This document shows positions 1 to 7,037 of a DNA stretch of 64,000 nt, piece by piece. Each line of letters opens with the position of its first letter. Position 1 is the stretch's first letter. Below the pieces are notes generated by a model that saw only the letters and a list, made by a program, of their open reading frames with translations, made no database searches and had not been told where the DNA came from. This DNA comes from Pseudomonadota bacterium (GTDB lineage Bacteria; Myxococcota_A; UBA796; CAJQPC01). The position numbers and the translations under genes were made by a program. The stretch spans positions 1-64,000 of the forward strand of contig JAAESX010000049.1 in NCBI GenBank assembly GCA_024228935.1, written 5' to 3'.

Positions 1-132
1 GTGAAGCAGCTCGAGAAGAAGGGCCTCATCACCAAGGTCGCGGGCAAGGCCAGGACCATTCGCTTGGCACTACCCGCGAGCGAATTGCCTTGCCTCGTGT
101 GCGGCGGGCATTCGACCAAAACCCCTGTGTAG
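1..132 (+). CDS. C-terminal end of a LexA-like winged-helix protein (5' truncated)
   Basis: The first base is in frame, and 43 codons lead to a TAG. The residues LEKKGLITKVAGKARTIRL match the end of the LexA-type winged-helix DNA-binding domain (recognition helix end, wing, then the ARxIRL strand). A full LexA would continue into the self-cleaving Ser/Lys peptidase domain, but this protein stops about 20 residues later after a short tail with a C-x2-C pair. It is therefore a stand-alone LexA-type DNA-binding protein, or a LexA relative that has lost its peptidase domain. The window edge removes most of the domain, so a MarR-like winged helix cannot be excluded. Confidence 0.55.
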   Translation: MKQLEKKGLITKVAGKARTIRLALPASELPCLVCGGHSTKTPV

Positions 133-137
133 AGGTA

Positions 138-806
138 CTAGACGGTGGGATGACTCAGCCGCGGCTCGACCCGCGGCGACGCCTTCAGGTCCAGCACGTA
201 CGTGATCATGTCCTTGCCGTAGAACCGGAAGCGCTTCGCGTCCTCGAAGCCCCAGGACTTCAGCTGCCTGTTCGCGCCGGGGTTGTCGATCTCGGTCGTG
301 ATCTTCACGTGCCCGTGTCCTCGCGCGGCCAGGTCGTCGAACAGCACCTTGTTGATGTGGCCCGACACCCGCTTCCCGCGCAGCTCGGGCGCGAAGCTGC
401 AGAACAGCGACTCGGCCGGGATGGGGAAGTCACCGTCGGACTCGGAGAAGTAGGTCGCGGTCTTCAGCAGCAGCGGGATGACGCCAGGCCTCTTCGCGAC
501 CCCTGCCGTCGCCGTCAGCGCCAGCGGCACGAACCGCTTGTTCATGACGGCCGACATCATCTCGCTGGCGTCCGTCGAGCCAGCGATGAAGCCGCGGATC
601 ACGTTGTCCTCGACGTAGACGAAGCCCAGGAACCGCTCGTCCTCGACCAGGCCCCGGTAGATCTCCGTGAGGAACGCCACCCCCAGCTTGGACCAGAGCG
701 AGTTGCCCATGGCGGCGTGGTGCATCCCCGCCACGACCGAGGCGTCGGTGTACTGCATCGGCCGGATGCGGGACATCACGGCCGGGTCGACGTCGAAGGC
801 GCTCAA
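138..806 (-). CDS. GNAT-family N-acyltransferase-like protein, last gene of the DpgA operon
   Basis: A protein of about 222 residues with a GNAT-type layout. An N-terminal strand (MSRIRPMQYTDASVV) is followed by the acyl-CoA binding part containing ELRGKRVSGHINKVL, a degenerate form of the R/Q-x-x-G-x-G/A loop, and a C-terminal N-x-x-x-x-x-x-x-W-GF segment (ANRQLKSWGFEDAKRF) typical of GNAT ends. The start is uncertain. A TTG at 806 gives a 4-bp TTGA overlap with the upstream crotonase, the coupling style of this operon, while an ATG lies at 776. The substrate is unknown. Its place at the end of the operon suggests acyl transfer to or from the pathway product, which is inference only. Confidence 0.7.
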   Translation of the reverse strand: MSAFDVDPAVMSRIRPMQYTDASVVAGMHHAAMGNSLWSKLGVAFLTEIYRGLVEDERFLGFVYVEDNVIRGFIAGSTDASEMMSAVMNKRFVPLALTATAGVAKRPGVIPLLLKTATYFSESDGDFPIPAESLFCSFAPELRGKRVSGHINKVLFDDLAARGHGHVKITTEIDNPGANRQLKSWGFEDAKRFRFYGKDMITYVLDLKASPRVEPRLSHPTV

Positions 807-1546
807 GACTTCTTGTGGTGCGCCTTCAGGGTGTCCAGGAACGCCGTCTGCGAGATCGCCCGGTGCTGCGCCGCCAGGAAGTGCCCGATGGCGTTCTCGT
901 ACGCGGTGTGGAACGACTCGTTCAGGAGCCGACGCGTGAGCTCGACCGCCACACTGTGGTTCGGTCCGAGCGCCTCGATGGCCCAGGCGAGCCCGGCCTC
1001 GAGGTCGTCCTCGACGCGGTCCACCACCCCCAACTGGAGAGCCTGCTCGGCCCCCATCGACTCGCCCGTCAGCATCAGCCGCTTGGCGTGTCCGAGGCCG
1101 ACGTACTTGGCGAATCGGAACGTCGCCATGCCGGGCAGGAAGCCGTGGTGGGTCTCCGGGAGCGAGAAGCTCGAGCGCGCGGTGCAGATGCGCAGGTCGC
1201 AGACGAGCGCGACCTGGAAGCCGCCGCCGACCGCCGGCCCGTCGACCAGGGCGATGGTCGCCTTGGGCAGGCGCTCGATGCGCGTGCAGCACTTCTCCCA
1301 CTTGTTGAACCCGTGGATGTCCATGGGGGCGTTGGGGTCGAAGTCCTCGAAGTCGATGCCCTCGCTGAAGCTGCCGTTGGCGCCGCGGAACACCACGACG
1401 CGCGCGTCCGAGCTGTCCTCGAGGTGATTGCAGACCGCCGTCAGCTCGCGGACCATGCCCATCGAGATGCGGTTGCCGCCGGCTCGCGACAGCGTGATGG
1501 TCGCGACGCCGTCGGCCTCGGTGAAGTTGAGGGTCTCGTAGCCCAA
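803..1546 (-). CDS. enoyl-CoA hydratase/isomerase (crotonase) family protein, DpgB-like
   Basis: A 247-residue crotonase-fold protein. The oxyanion-hole segments are GANGSFSEGIDFEDFD and DGPAVGGGFQVALVCDLRI. Of the two glutamates used by classical hydratases, the second is present (E131 in SLPETHHG) but the first is replaced by Gln111 (GGGFQ instead of GGGCE). The TTG start at 1546 is chosen because TAGGAGAG, which includes the stop of dpgA, sits five bases upstream as a ribosome binding site; no ATG fits. In the dihydroxyphenylglycine pathway crotonases DpgB and DpgD help DpgA convert its polyketide into 3,5-dihydroxyphenylacetyl-CoA. By position and motif loss this is the DpgB-like helper, and the exact role is inferred. 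Confidence 0.85.
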   Translation of the reverse strand: MGYETLNFTEADGVATITLSRAGGNRISMGMVRELTAVCNHLEDSSDARVVVFRGANGSFSEGIDFEDFDPNAPMDIHGFNKWEKCCTRIERLPKATIALVDGPAVGGGFQVALVCDLRICTARSSFSLPETHHGFLPGMATFRFAKYVGLGHAKRLMLTGESMGAEQALQLGVVDRVEDDLEAGLAWAIEALGPNHSVAVELTRRLLNESFHTAYENAIGHFLAAQHRAISQTAFLDTLKAHHKKS

Positions 1547-1554
1547 GGTCTCTC

Positions 1555-2613
1555 CTACCAGCGCACCAGCGCCGTCTCGATGGTCGAACCCGGGCCCATG
1601 GTCATGAGCACGACGTAGTCGCCGCGCCGCACGACGCCTTCGTCCAGCAGCCGCTTGAAGCTGAAGAGGAAGGAGCCCGAGGACAGGTTTCCGAAGTCCC
1701 GCAGCACCGACGTCGTGTGGCGCACGTCGTGTTCGGTGATGCCGATGTTGTACTTGATCGCGTCGATGACCTTCTTGCCACCGCTGTGCACGATCCAGTG
1801 GGAGATGTCGCGCCGCTTGAGCCCGTGCGTCTCCAGCAGCCGATCCACGGGCCGTTCCGCGTACGCCCCGACGACGTAGGGGATGTCCCGGTCGAGGAAG
1901 AAGCTGAACTTGCCCTGGTCGTCGTCCCAGTCGAACCGCATGGCGCCGATGGCCGGGGTCACGATCTGCGAGTTGAAGCCGAGCACCGTGGGGGCGAAGC
2001 GCTTGTCGTCCTTGGCGTCGCAGCGCACCAACACCGCCGCCGAGCCGTCGCCGAAGAGCGAGTTCACGATCGCCGTCCGGAAGGTGCCGTCGTAGACGTA
2101 CGCCGCCGAGCAGATCTCGATGCAGACCATCAGCGCGTTCTTGCCGGGGTTCGCCATCGCCCAGGACACGACCGGGTTCAGGCCGTTCAGCCCGGCGTTG
2201 CAGCCCATGCCGACGATGTCCGCGCGGCTGCAGTCCTCGCGGAAACCCATGTGCTTCATCAGGTGCGCGGTCATGCCAGGCGCGAAGAAGCCGGTGGTGG
2301 TGATGCAGCACAGGTAGTCGATGTCCTGGACCGTCATCCCCATCGGCTCGAGGCAGCGCTCGACCGCCTGGGGACCGATCTCCAGCGCACCTCGCAGGTG
2401 CTTGGCCAGGAGCTCGCCCTGGGACTCGTCGGGGGCTCCGTCGGCGTTCGCCGGGGGCAGGTACAGGTGCCGCTTGTGGATGTGGGCCGAGCGGAACAGC
2501 GACCGGATCCGCGGGTCCGGTACCTCGAACCGGGAGACGATGTCTTCCTGGCTGTAGCTGTCAGGCGGGTTGGCCGTGCCGACCGAGAGCATGCGAGGGC
2601 GGTTGTCGAGCAT
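1555..2613 (-). CDS. dpgA: type III polyketide synthase, DpgA-like (3,5-dihydroxyphenylacetyl-CoA synthase family)
   Basis: A 352-residue chalcone-synthase-fold enzyme. The catalytic triad is visible: Cys138 in VGMGCNAGLNGLN, His276 in WIVHSGGKK and Asn309 in RDFGNLSSG; the C-terminal GPGST loop is also present. The GMGCNAGLN context and the adjacent crotonases point to the DpgA group, which condenses four malonyl-CoA into a cyclised C8 acid thioester (family knowledge). ATG is seven bases after the stop of the upstream GGT-like gene, so the two are probably co-translated. A microbial alkylresorcinol-type or other type III PKS is the alternative, but those lack crotonase partners. No DpgC oxygenase, tyrosine transaminase or NRPS gene is visible here, so the product is unlikely to be simply Dpg for a glycopeptide. 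Confidence 0.85.
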   Translation of the reverse strand: MLDNRPRMLSVGTANPPDSYSQEDIVSRFEVPDPRIRSLFRSAHIHKRHLYLPPANADGAPDESQGELLAKHLRGALEIGPQAVERCLEPMGMTVQDIDYLCCITTTGFFAPGMTAHLMKHMGFREDCSRADIVGMGCNAGLNGLNPVVSWAMANPGKNALMVCIEICSAAYVYDGTFRTAIVNSLFGDGSAAVLVRCDAKDDKRFAPTVLGFNSQIVTPAIGAMRFDWDDDQGKFSFFLDRDIPYVVGAYAERPVDRLLETHGLKRRDISHWIVHSGGKKVIDAIKYNIGITEHDVRHTTSVLRDFGNLSSGSFLFSFKRLLDEGVVRRGDYVVLMTMGPGSTIETALVRW

Positions 2614-2620
2614 CGCTTGA

Positions 2621-4057
2621 TTATCCCGCCGTCACTGCGGCATTGCAGAGGCCAACGCTTCCGGAGCGCCGACGGTCGCCAGCCCCGACGAAGGTGGAGC
2701 CCACCAACCCTGCGATGTGGACCCCGCCGAAGAACATGCTGGGGACCGGGAACGCCACGTGGTTGGGGAAGCGCGCCGCGACCTGCTGGGCGTACCCGAG
2801 AGGCCGTCCGTAGGTCTCGGTCCGCAGCACCCCGCCCTCCATGTGGCAGCGCGGACCGTTGGCCGCGTCCTCGGGCGAGGCGTCGTGTGCCAGCAGCCGG
2901 ACGATCGCGTGCAGGACCGCGGAGCGGATGCGGGTCGAGCCGCCCGAGCCCATCGTGAGCACCCGGTCCGTGCCGACGATGAGCGAGGGCGCCATCATCG
3001 TGCGCATGCGGGCCCCGGCGGGCGTCACGGTCCCCGGTGGGTTCACGTCCTCCTCGCCGAGGAAGTTGTTGATCAACAGGCCCGTCCGTCCGGCCAGCCG
3101 ACCCGCCGTCTCACCGAGCGAGGACGTGATCGAGCAGGTCCCGCCTTCCTGATCGACGCAGGAGACGTGGGTGGTGAAGCCCGAGCCCATGCGCTGCTCG
3201 GCCGCGTCCATCGCCTGGGCGAGCGCGATGGTGGACTCGATGCGAGGCCATGCCGCCAGCTCGTCGGGAAGGGCCTCGAGCGCGAGCCCGATCTGGGGAC
3301 CGCCGGTCGACGGCGTGCCCGGCAGGTAGACGTCGGCGCCCTGGAAGCCGACCGTCAGCGGGTCGCGCAGGTGCACATCGTAGGCGGCCAGGTCCTCGAT
3401 GGTGAGGAGCCCCTCGCCAACGGCCGACACCATCGCCCGACCGACGTCGCCCGACCGGAACACGTCGGGCCCATCGGTCGAGAACTCCTCGATGACGTCG
3501 GCGAGGTCCGGGTTCAGGAAGGTCTCTCCTTCCTTCAGGTGTCCCGAGCGGCCCGCGAAGAGGCGCCGCGTCTCGTCGCTGCACTCCTGGATCTTGAAGA
3601 GCAGCCCGCCGACCTCTTCGAACCCCGCGGTGACCGGCGCGCCGTGGACGCAGGCGTGCAGCGCTGGCTCGACGAGCTTGCGAAGGTCGACGCGACCAAA
3701 CCGCTCGTGCAGCTCCCAGAGGCCGTACGGCATGCCCGGGACCGCGACGCTCGACGGCCCGACGTGGAACGCCTGGGTCGTCGGCCCGAAGTCGAGCACG
3801 ACCTCGTCCATCGCCGGCACCTGCCCCGGCGCTCGCCCGAGCCCGGGCATGGCCGTGACGAAGTCGACGACGTGCACGTCCTGGTGGTGCCGGACCATCG
3901 CGATGCCGGCTCCACCGAGCCCGGTCAGCAGGGGCTCGGCCACACCCGCCATGATCTTGGCGGCGACGCAGGCATCGACCGCGTTGCCTCCCAGCTCGAA
4001 CGCTCGAACACCAGCCTGGACTGTCAGCGGGGAGCCCGCGGCAATACAGCCACTCAC
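2621..4057 (-). CDS. gamma-glutamyltransferase-like N-terminal-nucleophile hydrolase
   Basis: A 478-residue GGT-superfamily protein. The N-terminal GGNAVDACVAAK motif and the autoprocessing site TTHVSCVD are present, so cleavage before Thr295 would give large and small subunits; the downstream GSGGSTRIRSAVLH loop is also conserved. Two oddities are seen. There is no signal peptide although most GGTs are periplasmic, and the segment equivalent to the glutamate-carboxylate-binding DFREMAP reads DFVTAMPG, so the usual Arg is absent. GTG at 4057 overlaps the TGA of the amidotransferase gene by four bases. A cytoplasmic hydrolase or acylase with a different acyl donor is therefore likelier than a glutathione-degrading GGT. 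Within the operon it could remove or add an amide-linked group (inference). Confidence 0.85.
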   Translation of the reverse strand: MSGCIAAGSPLTVQAGVRAFELGGNAVDACVAAKIMAGVAEPLLTGLGGAGIAMVRHHQDVHVVDFVTAMPGLGRAPGQVPAMDEVVLDFGPTTQAFHVGPSSVAVPGMPYGLWELHERFGRVDLRKLVEPALHACVHGAPVTAGFEEVGGLLFKIQECSDETRRLFAGRSGHLKEGETFLNPDLADVIEEFSTDGPDVFRSGDVGRAMVSAVGEGLLTIEDLAAYDVHLRDPLTVGFQGADVYLPGTPSTGGPQIGLALEALPDELAAWPRIESTIALAQAMDAAEQRMGSGFTTHVSCVDQEGGTCSITSSLGETAGRLAGRTGLLINNFLGEEDVNPPGTVTPAGARMRTMMAPSLIVGTDRVLTMGSGGSTRIRSAVLHAIVRLLAHDASPEDAANGPRCHMEGGVLRTETYGRPLGYAQQVAARFPNHVAFPVPSMFFGGVHIAGLVGSTFVGAGDRRRSGSVGLCNAAVTAG

Positions 4058-4788
4058 TCGAAGTGCACCTTCAGGAAGGTGTCCAACAGACGGCTGGCGG
4101 CCTCGCTCGGGAAGAAGTCCTCGTTGAGCATCCGCTCGGCCTCGGTCAAGCCGAAGACCCGGCCGTAGTCGTCCATGTACCGCTCGAACCGGCCCCGGTT
4201 GTCGAGCCAGGTCAGCTCCGGGTGGAACTGCGCGGCGTAGACGGGCTTGCCGTGCACCCGCAGCGCCTGGTGCGGGCAGAGCTCCGAGAACGCCAGGTTG
4301 TCGACGCCCTCGGGCATCACCATCGCCCGGTCCTTGTGCCCGAGCTGGCCGACGAACTTGCCGCCGAGCGAGGAGAACACGGGGTCCTCGCGCCCGGCAT
4401 CGGTGAGCTCGAGGTGGAAGCTGCCGACCTCGGCGTTCTCCTCGTCCTTCTCGACGCGGCCGCCCATCCCGTCGACCAGCAGCTGGAAGCCGAAGCAGCT
4501 CGCGAACATCGGGAACCCCCGGTCGGCCACCTCGGCGAGGAAGTCCTTGGCGCGCTTGATGCCGTCGTGCTGGTCGCGGACGCTGTACTCGCCCGAGCCG
4601 CCGACCAGCAGCATGTCCGTCTCGCTCAAGAGCGAGATGGAGAGGTCGTCTTCGAGCATGCAGACCGTCTGGACCTGGGCCGGCGTGATGTGCATGCGCG
4701 CGGCGAACTGCTCGCGCTCTTCCTGGCGCACGCGGTCCCCGGGGTTCCGGGCCTGGAGCAGGGTGAAGCGGTACTTGCGACGCGGCAT
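4054..4788 (-). CDS. class I glutamine amidotransferase (GMP-synthase-like GATase1 domain)
   Basis: A 244-residue stand-alone GATase1 domain. The triad is visible: nucleophile Cys98 in FASCFGFQLLVDG, and His189 and Glu191 in AAQFHPELTW. Such proteins release ammonia from glutamine for a partner enzyme, or act as gamma-glutamyl amide hydrolases of the PuuD/GatD type. No synthetase domain is fused and no ATP-grasp or amidoligase gene is next to it, so the ammonia acceptor or amide substrate is unknown. ATG lies nine bases after the upstream DpgD-like stop and the gene overlaps the following GGT-like gene. The pairing of a GATase1 protein with a GGT-like protein inside a type III PKS operon is unusual. 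Confidence 0.85.
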   Translation of the reverse strand: MPRRKYRFTLLQARNPGDRVRQEEREQFAARMHITPAQVQTVCMLEDDLSISLLSETDMLLVGGSGEYSVRDQHDGIKRAKDFLAEVADRGFPMFASCFGFQLLVDGMGGRVEKDEENAEVGSFHLELTDAGREDPVFSSLGGKFVGQLGHKDRAMVMPEGVDNLAFSELCPHQALRVHGKPVYAAQFHPELTWLDNRGRFERYMDDYGRVFGLTEAERMLNEDFFPSEAASRLLDTFLKVHFE

Positions 4789-4797
4789 GAAGCGGAT

Positions 4798-5475
4798 CTA
4801 ACCGCGCTTGCGCAGGTAGAGCAGGGCCTCGGTCACGCGCTCGGCGCCCAGGCCGTCCACGCCGTCGATCAGCGCCTTGGCCAGCCGCAGCGCGACCGGG
4901 TCCCGATCCGCCAGGCCGTGTGCGATGGCCTGGGCTCGGGCCAGCGGGTCGTCGGACTTCTCGGCGGCGAGGCCCCAGTTGACCGCCTTGTCGGCGTCGA
5001 TGGACCAGCCGCACAGGATCATCTGCTTGGCGCGAGCCGTCCCGATCAGCCGGGGAAGCCGCGTGCAGCCTCCCGCCGCCGGGACGAACCCGAGAGAGGT
5101 CTCGGGCAGCGCGAACCGAGCCCGCGGACCCACGACGCGGACGTCACAGGCCAGCGCCAGCTCGCAGCCACCGCCGATCGCCGCACCCTGGACCGCCGCG
5201 ACCGAGATCACGGGGCTCCGGGCGATGCGGTCGAAGACACGCTGGGACAACAGATCCAGGGCCGAGAGCGGGTCCACCCCCTTCACGACGTCCAGATCGG
5301 CGCCGCCACAGAACGCCCGCTCGCCCGTCGAGCCGATGACGAGCACCGGCGTGTCCAGGCGGTCGAGGTTCGTCTCGAGCGCCAGCAGCATCTTCTCGTG
5401 GTAGGCGTGCGCCTTGCCCGGCCGATCCAGCAGGATCGTGGTCACAGCGTCGGTCCGTTGCACCTTCAAGAACAT
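4798..5475 (-). CDS. enoyl-CoA hydratase/isomerase family protein, DpgD-like; first gene of the operon
   Basis: A 225-residue crotonase. It has both oxyanion-hole segments (TGERAFCGGADLDVVKG and VQGAAIGGGCELALACDVRV) and both classical catalytic glutamates, E105 in GGGCE and E125 in ALPETSLGFVPAAGG, spaced 20 residues apart as in rat mitochondrial hydratase. It should thus be a competent hydratase/dehydratase acting on the DpgA-derived thioester, in contrast to the second crotonase of the operon, which has lost one Glu. It is slightly shorter than the usual 255-265 residues, mainly at the C terminus (ends in RKRG). The start codon is only 11 bp from that of the divergent deiodinase-like gene, and no clear ribosome binding site precedes it. 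Confidence 0.85.
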   Translation of the reverse strand: MFLKVQRTDAVTTILLDRPGKAHAYHEKMLLALETNLDRLDTPVLVIGSTGERAFCGGADLDVVKGVDPLSALDLLSQRVFDRIARSPVISVAAVQGAAIGGGCELALACDVRVVGPRARFALPETSLGFVPAAGGCTRLPRLIGTARAKQMILCGWSIDADKAVNWGLAAEKSDDPLARAQAIAHGLADRDPVALRLAKALIDGVDGLGAERVTEALLYLRKRG

Positions 5476-5486
5476 GGGGAGAGTCT

Positions 5487-6143
5487 ATGTCGTCCACCCA
5501 GGAGGGATTCATCCCGTACCGGCCCGATCGGGTCCCGCCGGACGAGATGGTCGCCCGGGCCGAGCGCTTCCATGCCCACATGGACAGGCGTCGCACGGTG
5601 CGCTTCTTCTCGCCGGACCCCGTTCCGCGGGCCGCGATCGAGCACTGCATCCGCACCGCGTCGAGCGCACCGAGCGGCGCTCACCGCCAGCCGTGGCACT
5701 TCGTCGCGGTGCAGGACCCCAACCTGAAGCACCGGATCCGCCTGGCCGCCGAGGAGGAGGAGGCCCGGAACTACGCCGGACGCATGCCGCCCGAGTGGGT
5801 GAAGGCGCTGGAGCCGTTCGGGACCGACGCGAACAAGGAGTACCTGGACGTCTGCCCCTGGCTCATCGCGATCTTCGCCCAGAACCGCGGCCCCGAGGGC
5901 AAGAACTACTACGTGACCGAGTCCGTCGGCATCGCCGCCGGGATGCTCATCGCGGCGCTCCACGACGCCGGCCTGGCGACGCTCACGCACACGCCGTCGC
6001 CGATGAAGTTCCTGAAGGACGTGCTCGAGCGTCCGTCGGGCGAGCGGGCGTACCTGCTGCTGGGTGTCGGCTACCCGGGGTCCGAGTGCGTGGTTCCCGA
6101 CATCAGTCGGAAGCCTCTGGCGGAGGTGGCGTCGTTCCGATGA
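5487..6143 (+). CDS. nitroreductase-fold flavoprotein, iodotyrosine deiodinase (IYD)-like
   Basis: A 218-residue FMN-binding nitroreductase-fold protein with an N-terminal MDRRRTVRFFSPDPVP and the APSGAHRQPWHF motif that binds FMN phosphate. It matches iodotyrosine deiodinase more closely than ordinary nitroreductases. The three residues that chelate the halotyrosine zwitterion in human IYD (Glu157, Tyr161, Lys182) have exact counterparts at E92, Y96 and K117 in EEEEARNYAGRM and DANKEYLD, and the end (VGYPGSECVVPDISRKPL) resembles IYD as well. The predicted reaction is reductive dehalogenation of halotyrosine, using a flavin reductase not found here. There is no membrane anchor, as in other bacterial IYDs. 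GGGGAG five bases upstream supports the ATG. It overlaps the 3' end of the convergent MscS gene by 41 bp. Confidence 0.85.
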   Translation: MSSTQEGFIPYRPDRVPPDEMVARAERFHAHMDRRRTVRFFSPDPVPRAAIEHCIRTASSAPSGAHRQPWHFVAVQDPNLKHRIRLAAEEEEARNYAGRMPPEWVKALEPFGTDANKEYLDVCPWLIAIFAQNRGPEGKNYYVTESVGIAAGMLIAALHDAGLATLTHTPSPMKFLKDVLERPSGERAYLLLGVGYPGSECVVPDISRKPLAEVASFR

Positions 6144-6969
6144 CGTGCACGTCGATCTGGGGGTAGGCGATGACCACGTCCGCGTCCTTCAGGGCGAACC
6201 AGATGACCTCGTTCAGGTCCGCCCGCAGGCGCTGCTCGCCCCAGACCTCGTCGGTCCAGACGAACACGTCCCAGACGACCGAGCTGTCCCCGAAGTCCTT
6301 CAGGAACACGACTGGCGGCCGCGCCTTGTCGCGCCCGGGGAGCGCTGACGCGGCGTACGTCAGGACCTCCTTCACCTGGGCCATGTCCGAGTCGTAGTGC
6401 ACGCCGACGCGAGCGTGGACGCGGTGGGTGCGCCGAGTCAGCGTCAGGTTGCGCACGGCCGTCTGCACGAGCATCGAGTTCGGCACGACGATGTCGACCT
6501 CGTCGAGCGTCCGGACCACCGTGCTCCGGATGAACATGTGCTTCACCATCACGGGCTCGCCCTCGAACTCGAGGACGTCGCCGGGCTTGATGGACCGCTC
6601 GAGCAGCAGGATCACGCCGGACACGAAGTTCTGCGTGATGTTCTGCATCGCGAAGCCGACGCCGACCGCGAAGATGGCGCCCGCCGCGAACAGGCCGGAC
6701 AGGGCGATGCCCGCGGTCTCCATCGCGACGGAGAAGCCGATGAGCAGCACGGCGTAGTGGATGAGCCGCTTGGTGACGCCGATGCGCCCAGGGTCCGTCA
6801 CGCCGCGCATGTGGAACGCGCGCTCGGTCGCCACCCGCGCCCAGCGGGACAGGAACCACGCGATGAGGATGACGCCGAGCGACAGGCCCAGCGTGCCGAC
6901 GGTGAGCGGCGTCTCGCCGACGTGCAGCAGCTCGATGGCGAGGACCGCTCGGACGCCGCCTTCGAACAT
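6103..6969 (-). CDS. MscS-family small mechanosensitive channel
   Basis: A 288-residue protein. Two or three N-terminal membrane helices (about 22-42, 68-90 and the pore-lining helix near 92-110, AAGAIFAVGVGFAMQNITQNF) are followed by the MscS beta domain signature VSGVILLLERSIKPGDVLEFEG and the alpha/beta vestibule domain. The tail is proline-rich (TTPPPPEASD). Such channels open under membrane tension to release solutes on osmotic downshock. The gene is convergent with, and overlaps, the deiodinase-like gene, so the two mRNAs share an antisense 3' end. Its start faces the start of the large P-loop membrane protein across 68 bp, suggesting shared control with that gene and with the second MscS gene downstream of it. 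Confidence 0.92.
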   Translation of the reverse strand: MFEGGVRAVLAIELLHVGETPLTVGTLGLSLGVILIAWFLSRWARVATERAFHMRGVTDPGRIGVTKRLIHYAVLLIGFSVAMETAGIALSGLFAAGAIFAVGVGFAMQNITQNFVSGVILLLERSIKPGDVLEFEGEPVMVKHMFIRSTVVRTLDEVDIVVPNSMLVQTAVRNLTLTRRTHRVHARVGVHYDSDMAQVKEVLTYAASALPGRDKARPPVVFLKDFGDSSVVWDVFVWTDEVWGEQRLRADLNEVIWFALKDADVVIAYPQIDVHVIGTTPPPPEASD

Positions 6970-7037
6970 CGCGGACTCCGAGAGAGAGCGGGGCGAGCCG
7001 TCCCGACCCCGGAAGACGGTAGCATTGCGGCGATCTG

